This document shows positions 59,553 to 64,000 of a DNA stretch of 64,000 bases, piece after piece (the first letter of the stretch is position 1; each line of letters begins with the position of its first letter). Under the pieces are notes generated by a model, which saw only the letters and a list, made by a program, of their open reading frames with translations, was not told the origin of the DNA and searched no databases. Both the position numbers and the translations under genes were made by a program. Origin of the DNA: Pseudomonas sp. AKS31 (GTDB lineage: Bacteria > Pseudomonadota > Gammaproteobacteria > Pseudomonadales > Pseudomonadaceae); assembly GCF_023634765.1 (NCBI RefSeq), contig NZ_JAMLFX010000002.1, positions 202,544-266,543 on the forward strand, given 5' to 3'.

Positions 59553-61511
59553 ATGACTGAGCCACTGCTCCAACTGACCGGCATCACCCGCAGTTTCACC
59601 GCCGGCGACCGCGAATTTCTCGCGCTGAAAAACATCAACCTGACGATCAATGCCGGAGAAATGGTCGCGATTATCGGCGCTTCCGGCTCCGGCAAATCTA
59701 CCTTGATGAACATCCTCGGTTGCCTCGATTACGCCACCGCCGGCAGCTACAGGATCAACGGCCAGGAAACCCGCGATCTGGACAATCAGGCCCTGGCCGA
59801 GCTGCGTCGTGATTACTTTGGTTTCATCTTCCAGCGTTACCACTTGCTGCCGCATCTGAGCGCGATGCACAACGTCGAGATGCCGGCGATTTACGCCGGG
59901 ACGCCGCAGCTTCAGCGCCATGCCCGCGCCCGCGAGTTGTTGGCGCGACTGGGTCTGGAAGGCCATTTAACGCATCGGCCGAGCCAGCTCTCTGGCGGTC
60001 AGCAGCAGCGCGTAAGTATCGCCCGGGCCTTGATGAACGGCGGCGAAGTGATCCTCGCCGACGAACCGACCGGCGCCCTCGACACGGCCAGCGGCAAAGA
60101 GGTGATGCGCATCCTGCTGGAGCTGCACGCAGCGGGGCACACGGTGATTCTGGTCACCCACGATCCGAAAGTGGCGGCCAACGCCGAGCGCATCATCGAA
60201 GTCAGCGACGGCGAAATCCTCAGCGACCGTGCCAACGAACGCGACACCACGCACCTGCTCAGCGAAGAACCAGTGGCCCCGAAAGCCACCGCCTCACGGC
60301 GCCTGGTCGCCAGTCTCGGGCTGTTCAAAGAGGCGTTTGCCATGGCGTGGTTGGCGTTGATTTCCCATCGCATGCGCACCTTGCTGACCATGCTCGGCAT
60401 CGTCATTGGCATCACCTCGGTGGTGTCGATTTCGGCGGTCGGGGAGGGCGCGAAGAATTACGTGCTCAAGGACATCGCCGCCATTGGCAGCAACACCATC
60501 GATGTCTATCCGGGCAGCAGTTATGGTGACAAACGTGCCGCCGCCATCGAAACCCTGACACCGGCCGACGTCACTGCGCTGAATCAGCTGTATTACGTCG
60601 ACAGCGCCACGCCGATGATCGGCCGCAGCCTGTTGTTGCGTTATCGCAATATCGACCTCGACGCCCAGGTCAACGGCGTCAGCGATCAGTACTTCAAGGT
60701 GCGCGGGATCAAAATGGCCGCCGGTATTGCGTTCAGTGAAAGCGATGCGCGGCGGCAGGCGCAGGTGGTGGTTATCGATCACAACACTCGGCAGCGTCTG
60801 TTCGGCCAGGATGTCGATCCGTTGGGTCAGGTGATCCTGATCGGCAACCTGCCGTGCACAGTGATCGGCGTGGCTGCCGAAGATAAAAGCCTGTTTGCCT
60901 CGGGCAAGACCCTTAACGTCTGGGTGCCCTACGAAACCGCCGCCGGGCGGGTGTTGGGCCAGCGTTATCTGGACAGCATCAGCGTGCGCATGAAGGATGG
61001 CCAGCCGAGCAAAGTGGTGGAACAGCACGTCACCCAACTGCTGCTGCAACGCCACGGCACCAAGGACTTCTTCACCAACAATCTCGACAGCGTCTTGCAG
61101 ACCGTGCAGAAAACCAGCCGCTCGCTGGCGTTGCTGCTGTCGCTGATTGCGGTGATTTCTTTGGTGGTCGGCGGTATCGGGGTGATGAACATCATGCTGG
61201 TTTCGGTGACCGAGCGTACCCGCGAGATCGGTATTCGCATGGCGGTCGGGGCACGGCAGTCGGACATTCGTCAGCAGTTTCTGGTGGAGGCGGTGATGGT
61301 CTGTCTGTTAGGCGGGGCGATCGGCATTTCCCTGTCGTATGCGATCGGGCATTTGTTTTCGGTGTTTATCAAGGAGTGGGAGATGGTGTTCTCGCTGGCG
61401 TCGGTGTTGACGGCGGTGGTGTGCTCGACGTTGATCGGGGTGGTGTTTGGCTTTGTGCCGGCGCGCAATGCTTCGCGGCTTGATCCGATTGAGGCGTTGG
61501 CGCGGGATTAA
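59553..61511 (+). CDS. macB: MacB-like ABC exporter
   Basis: A 652-residue fused ABC transporter. The N-terminal ATPase has Walker A GASGSGKST near residue 43, signature LSGGQQQR near 145 and Walker B VILADEPTGALD near 165. The first membrane helix (about 280-310) is followed by a large periplasmic MacB domain, then the three C-terminal FtsX-type helices from about 525. It works as a dimer with MacA to push substrate into the periplasm and out through a TolC-like channel, here probably the NodT protein. It is the last plus-strand gene of the lipopeptide locus. Confidence 0.95.
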   Translation: MTEPLLQLTGITRSFTAGDREFLALKNINLTINAGEMVAIIGASGSGKSTLMNILGCLDYATAGSYRINGQETRDLDNQALAELRRDYFGFIFQRYHLLPHLSAMHNVEMPAIYAGTPQLQRHARARELLARLGLEGHLTHRPSQLSGGQQQRVSIARALMNGGEVILADEPTGALDTASGKEVMRILLELHAAGHTVILVTHDPKVAANAERIIEVSDGEILSDRANERDTTHLLSEEPVAPKATASRRLVASLGLFKEAFAMAWLALISHRMRTLLTMLGIVIGITSVVSISAVGEGAKNYVLKDIAAIGSNTIDVYPGSSYGDKRAAAIETLTPADVTALNQLYYVDSATPMIGRSLLLRYRNIDLDAQVNGVSDQYFKVRGIKMAAGIAFSESDARRQAQVVVIDHNTRQRLFGQDVDPLGQVILIGNLPCTVIGVAAEDKSLFASGKTLNVWVPYETAAGRVLGQRYLDSISVRMKDGQPSKVVEQHVTQLLLQRHGTKDFFTNNLDSVLQTVQKTSRSLALLLSLIAVISLVVGGIGVMNIMLVSVTERTREIGIRMAVGARQSDIRQQFLVEAVMVCLLGGAIGISLSYAIGHLFSVFIKEWEMVFSLASVLTAVVCSTLIGVVFGFVPARNASRLDPIEALARD

Positions 61512-61605
61512 AAGCGGCCCTCATCAAATCTGTTGGGGCATTGCTCAGGTCGTGATGTTGGGGGAATTGGCGGTGAATCAGGCTTTGGTGCGCGTCGCGG
61601 GATTG

Positions 61606-61806
61606 CCCTCACCCTAACCCTCTCCCAGAGGGAGAGGGGACTGACTGCAGTGTTTGCTGGAGATACGCCGACGTGGGATACCGAGTCGAACTCAGGTTTT
61701 GAACAGCACGAAGATTGGCTCCCAAGCCGAGCTCGGTTTCGAACTCAACCAAAATCGGCTCCCTTTCTCCCTCGCCCCCTTGGGGGAGAGGGCTGGGGTG
61801 AGGGGG
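61606..61806. repeat. MITE-like element, second copy
   Basis: The terminal inverted repeats (CCCTCACCCTAACCCTCTCC at the left, GAGAGGGCTGGGGTGAGGGG at the right end) and internal segments TCGAACTCAGG and GCTCCCTTTC match the element at 9131-9402. At about 200 bp it is shorter, carrying a less regular internal duplication. It fills the gap between convergent macB and the second luxR (61512-61841); nothing else is seen there. Confidence 0.75.
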
Positions 61807-61841
61807 TAGCGATCCAGAGCCGTGCACAAAAACCACCTCTG

Positions 61842-62588
61842 TCACGCCGCACTCGACGCCGACGCCTCCAACGGCGAATACATCCAGCGCATCAACGAAT
61901 GCCGCCCGCTGATGCCCAACTTGATCGCCGCGCGTTTCAGATAACTCTCTACGGTGTTGACCTTCAACGCCAATTGCTCCGCCAGTTCCGGCGCCGTGCG
62001 GCCGGCGAGCAGGCCGACGCAGACTTCGGTTTCGCGGTTGGACAGGCTTAGCCCCAGTTGCTCCAGGCGCTCGTCAAAGCGCAGGCGCAAGGTTTCCAGG
62101 CCGCTGCCTTCGGCTGCTTCGGACGGGGTTTGCGGTTCAAGGGTGGCCGGTTGCAGGGCGTTGATGTGTTTTTCCACCATCGGCAGCAGCACCGGGGAGA
62201 TGTCCTGCAACAGGCTGCGTTCCTGCGCGGAGAAGCGCTGCGACTCGCCGTTGCGGTACACCGAAATCACGTAGCGGTAGCCGTCCTTGCGCCGGGTCAG
62301 GTGCAGTTGCGAGGCGTCCGCGCTGGTCGCGGCCGGCGGATTCTGTAAATGGTGAGCCGCCGCACTGTGTTCGGAAAACACCGTTTCGGCGAGCAGGGCC
62401 GGCTCTTTCAGCGGCTCCGGCTCACTGCGGCTCGACGCGCGGCTCACCGGTTCGACACGCATCTGCCGGATGTGCGTGGCGTCTACCGCCAGTTGCGTCA
62501 GGATCAGGTCATGCAGCATGCGCGGAAAGTGCCGGCTGCCGGTGCTGGCGATGACCTTGCCGATGTGGGGGAACAAGTGTGAATTCAT
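61842..62588 (-). CDS. LuxR-type transcriptional regulator, downstream lipopeptide regulator
   Basis: A 248-residue regulator with a C-terminal LuxR helix-turn-helix (LSLSNRETEVCVGLL, then TAPELAEQL and NTVESYLKRAAIKLGISGRH). Its last third clearly resembles the upstream LuxR (both end in LG-SGRH-x-L-x-x-WM), so the two are paralogues. The N-terminal region is unlike autoinducer-binding domains. It is convergent with macB, the typical place of the second luxR in massetolide/viscosin/arthrofactin-type loci. CAGGGATG lies 8 nt before its ATG. Confidence 0.92.
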   Translation of the reverse strand: MNSHLFPHIGKVIASTGSRHFPRMLHDLILTQLAVDATHIRQMRVEPVSRASSRSEPEPLKEPALLAETVFSEHSAAAHHLQNPPAATSADASQLHLTRRKDGYRYVISVYRNGESQRFSAQERSLLQDISPVLLPMVEKHINALQPATLEPQTPSEAAEGSGLETLRLRFDERLEQLGLSLSNRETEVCVGLLAGRTAPELAEQLALKVNTVESYLKRAAIKLGISGRHSLMRWMYSPLEASASSAA

Positions 62589-62596
62589 GTGCGTGT

Positions 62597-62604
62597 CATC
62601 CCTG
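62597..62604 (-). promoter_or_regulatory. Putative RsmA/RsmE binding site in luxR2 leader
   Basis: It reads CAGGGATG on the minus strand, matching CANGGANG, and ends 8 nt before the ATG. It is identical in sequence and spacing to the site before the upstream luxR. Confidence 0.6.
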
Positions 62605-62719
62605 AGAGGCGTTAATTCAAAAACATCTGCCGCACTGTCGACGATCTCCTTGGTCGACGAAATACCGCAGACTTGGATCCTATCCTAGTACAACGTTTGA
62701 GCGACTGTTTAATGAAGGT

Positions 62720-62735
62720 GTTATTAGCTAATAAC
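62720..62735. promoter_or_regulatory. Perfect 16-bp palindrome GTTATTAGCTAATAAC
   Basis: An uninterrupted, perfectly symmetric AT-rich palindrome lies about 130 bp upstream of luxR2 and 170 bp upstream of ycaC. It looks like an operator for a dimeric (TetR-, MarR- or AraC-like) regulator; the regulator and target are unknown. Confidence 0.45.
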
Positions 62736-62906
62736 CCTGATTTTACTGGCTTAAAGGTCACCGCGCGGAAAACTCCTTCGCCGATTGTCCTGTTGAGGTT
62801 GACGGTGAAACGCGTTTCAACCGATTTATCCCTTTTCGATGCGTCAGTAACCTGTACACAACTTGAACGCAACAACAACTTCCAACATTGAAAAGGGACG
62901 CCCACC

Positions 62907-63539
62907 ATGACCACTCCAACCTACAACCGCCTCAACAAAGACGACGCTATCGTGCTGCTGGTAGACCACCAGACCGGTCTGATCTCTCTGGTGCAGGACT
63001 TCTCGCCAAACGAGTTCAAGAACAACGTGCTGGCCCTGGCGGATCTGGCCAAGTTCTTCGAACTGCCGACCATCCTCACCACCAGTTTCGAACAAGGCCC
63101 GAACGGCCCGCTGGTGCCAGAGCTGAAAGAGATGTTCCCGGACGCGCCGTACATCGCTCGTCCAGGCCAGATCAACGCCTGGGACAACGAAGATTTTGTG
63201 AAGGCGATCAAAGCCACCGGCCGCAAGCAGATCATCATTGCCGGTGTGGTAACGGATGTGTGCGTAGCGTTCCCGACCTTGTCGGCGCTGGCAGAAGGGT
63301 TTGAGGTGTTTGTGGTGACCGACGCTTCGGGCACTTTCAACACCACAGTGCAACAGGCCGCATGGAGTCGCATGACCCAGGCCGGTGCGCAGATGATGAA
63401 CTGGTTCTCGGTAGCCTGTGAGCTGCACCGCGACTGGCGCAACGATATTGAAGGCTTGGGCAATCTGCTGTCGCAGCGCATCCCCAACTACCGCAACCTG
63501 ATGAACAGCTACTCGGCGCTGACCGCTCAGCAGAAGTAA
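62907..63539 (+). CDS. ycaC: YcaC-like isochorismatase-family hydrolase
   Basis: A 210-residue cysteine hydrolase. The catalytic Asp20 lies in LLVDHQTG and the nucleophile Cys119 in GVVTDVCVAFP, preceded by the cis-peptide VVT. The overall sequence fits the YcaC group, oligomeric enzymes of unknown physiological substrate. It is divergent from luxR2, with AAAAGGGA upstream of ATG and a terminator downstream, so it is probably monocistronic. It is not expected to take part in lipopeptide synthesis. Confidence 0.9.
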   Translation: MTTPTYNRLNKDDAIVLLVDHQTGLISLVQDFSPNEFKNNVLALADLAKFFELPTILTTSFEQGPNGPLVPELKEMFPDAPYIARPGQINAWDNEDFVKAIKATGRKQIIIAGVVTDVCVAFPTLSALAEGFEVFVVTDASGTFNTTVQQAAWSRMTQAGAQMMNWFSVACELHRDWRNDIEGLGNLLSQRIPNYRNLMNSYSALTAQQK

Positions 63540-63557
63540 GCCGACGTGCTGCAAACG

Positions 63558-63585
63558 AAAAGCCTGCCCTGAAAAGCAGGCTTTT
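63558..63585. terminator. Bidirectional terminator between ycaC and alpha/beta hydrolase
   Basis: A perfect 10-bp stem (AAAAGCCTGC with GCAGGCTTTT) and 8-nt loop, A/T-rich at both ends, lies between two convergent genes. Confidence 0.9.
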
Positions 63586-63627
63586 GGCGTGTCTGCACTT
63601 TAAAGCGCTGGCAGCGTTGCGATGGCG

Positions 63628-64000
63628 TTACTTCAGGTTATGGCTGAAGAACTCGGTCAATTTGGCGAAGGGAATCAGGTTGACCCGGTCGTACAAGTCG
63701 ACATGGCCGGCCCCTGGAATGATCAGCAGCTCTTTGGGTTCGGCCGCGCGCTGGTACGCGTCTTCACTGAACTCGCGGGAGTGCGCCTGAGCACCGGCGA
63801 TGAACAGCAGCGGGCGCGGGGAGATGCTCTCGATGTCATTGAACGGGTAGAAGTTCATGAACTTCACATTGCTGATCAGCGTCGGCATGGTGGTGGTCTG
63901 CGGCGAAGCACCGGCCGGAGTGACCTGGCCACGCGGGGTGCGGTAGAAATCGTAGAACTCGTCCCCCACGGCATTACCGGTGAGTTTGAGCGGTGTGCCG
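63628..64000 (-). CDS. Alpha/beta hydrolase, C-terminal part (cut by window edge)
   Basis: The frame stays open to the window end; about 124 C-terminal residues are visible and the N-terminus lies beyond 64000. Visible features are the segment ISPRPLLFIAGAQAHSREFSEDAY and the late IIPGAGHVDLYDR, which would supply the catalytic Asp-region and His of an alpha/beta hydrolase fold. The nucleophile serine is not in the window. It resembles the YcjY/DLH-like hydrolases often annotated as alpha/beta hydrolase in Pseudomonas. Substrate unknown. Confidence 0.8.
   Translation of the reverse strand, partial: GTPLKLTGNAVGDEFYDFYRTPRGQVTPAGASPQTTTMPTLISNVKFMNFYPFNDIESISPRPLLFIAGAQAHSREFSEDAYQRAAEPKELLIIPGAGHVDLYDRVNLIPFAKLTEFFSHNLK

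Larger units (their letters stand above)
62589..62906. promoter_or_regulatory. Divergent promoter region, luxR2 / ycaC
   Basis: A 318-bp gap between the second luxR (minus) and the ycaC-like gene (plus). It is more AT-rich than the flanking genes and contains the Rsm-like motif at 62597-62604 and a perfect 16-bp palindrome at 62720-62735. No coding sequence is convincing here. An AAGGGA ribosome-binding site lies before ycaC. Confidence 0.65.

Overview
The window looks like a chromosome segment of a Pseudomonas from the P. fluorescens group. The evidence is the GC-rich coding sequence, the nadK / metallophosphoesterase / rhomboid / yeaC / DUF2797 / pepN gene order, the palindromic repeats of the kind common in fluorescent pseudomonads, and above all a cyclic lipopeptide synthetase locus. 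No rRNA, tRNA, CRISPR array, insertion sequence, prophage gene or integrase was seen.

Layout. 1-9.1 kb is housekeeping: arsB (arsenite efflux), a DUF1853 gene on the minus strand, then a tightly packed plus-strand run nadK - metallophosphoesterase - rhomboid protease - yeaC - DUF2797 - pepN, with several 1-4 nt overlaps. 9.1-16.8 kb holds a MITE-like repeat, katG (minus), an unrecognised small gene, an LTA-synthase-type membrane sulfatase (minus), an orphan sulfonate/nitrate-type substrate-binding protein, and a small membrane protein. 16.9-17.9 kb is a two-gene copper-delivery operon (SCO lipoprotein then PCu(A)C chaperone, minus strand).

18.1-62.6 kb is a complete lipopeptide locus. A minus-strand luxR - nodT pair lies upstream. 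Three plus-strand NRPS genes of 2, 4 and 5 modules follow (about 6.4, 13.0 and 17.8 kb). macA - macB come next, and a second luxR on the minus strand closes the locus. Reading the adenylation-domain pocket residues gives Leu1 - acidic2 - Thr3 - Leu4 - Leu5 - Ser6 - Leu7 - Gln8 - Leu9 - Ile/Val10 - acidic11. Dual condensation/epimerisation domains occur in modules 2-7 and 9, and LCL domains in modules 8, 10 and 11. Residues 1-6 and 8 are therefore predicted D, and residues 7, 9, 10 and 11 L. Starter condensation and tandem thioesterase domains imply an N-acylated, cyclised undecapeptide. Order and stereochemistry match the amphisin/tensin family and differ from arthrofactin and lokisin mainly at residue 8. 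This is inference from sequence, not a structure.

How the parts work together. The two LuxR regulators have related C-terminal HTH domains and no recognisable autoinducer domain. Both carry the same CAGGGATG motif, a full match to the RsmA/RsmE consensus, exactly 8 nt before their start codons, which suggests Gac/Rsm post-transcriptional control. The synthetases assemble the lipopeptide. MacA/MacB and the NodT-type outer-membrane lipoprotein, encoded at opposite ends of the locus, probably export it. Strong hairpins in the two non-overlapping gaps of the synthetase-exporter series (NRPS-A/B and NRPS-C/macA) may tune readthrough, whereas NRPS-B and NRPS-C overlap and are probably translationally coupled.

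62.6-64 kb holds a ycaC-like isochorismatase-family hydrolase and the C-terminal part of an alpha/beta hydrolase cut by the window edge.
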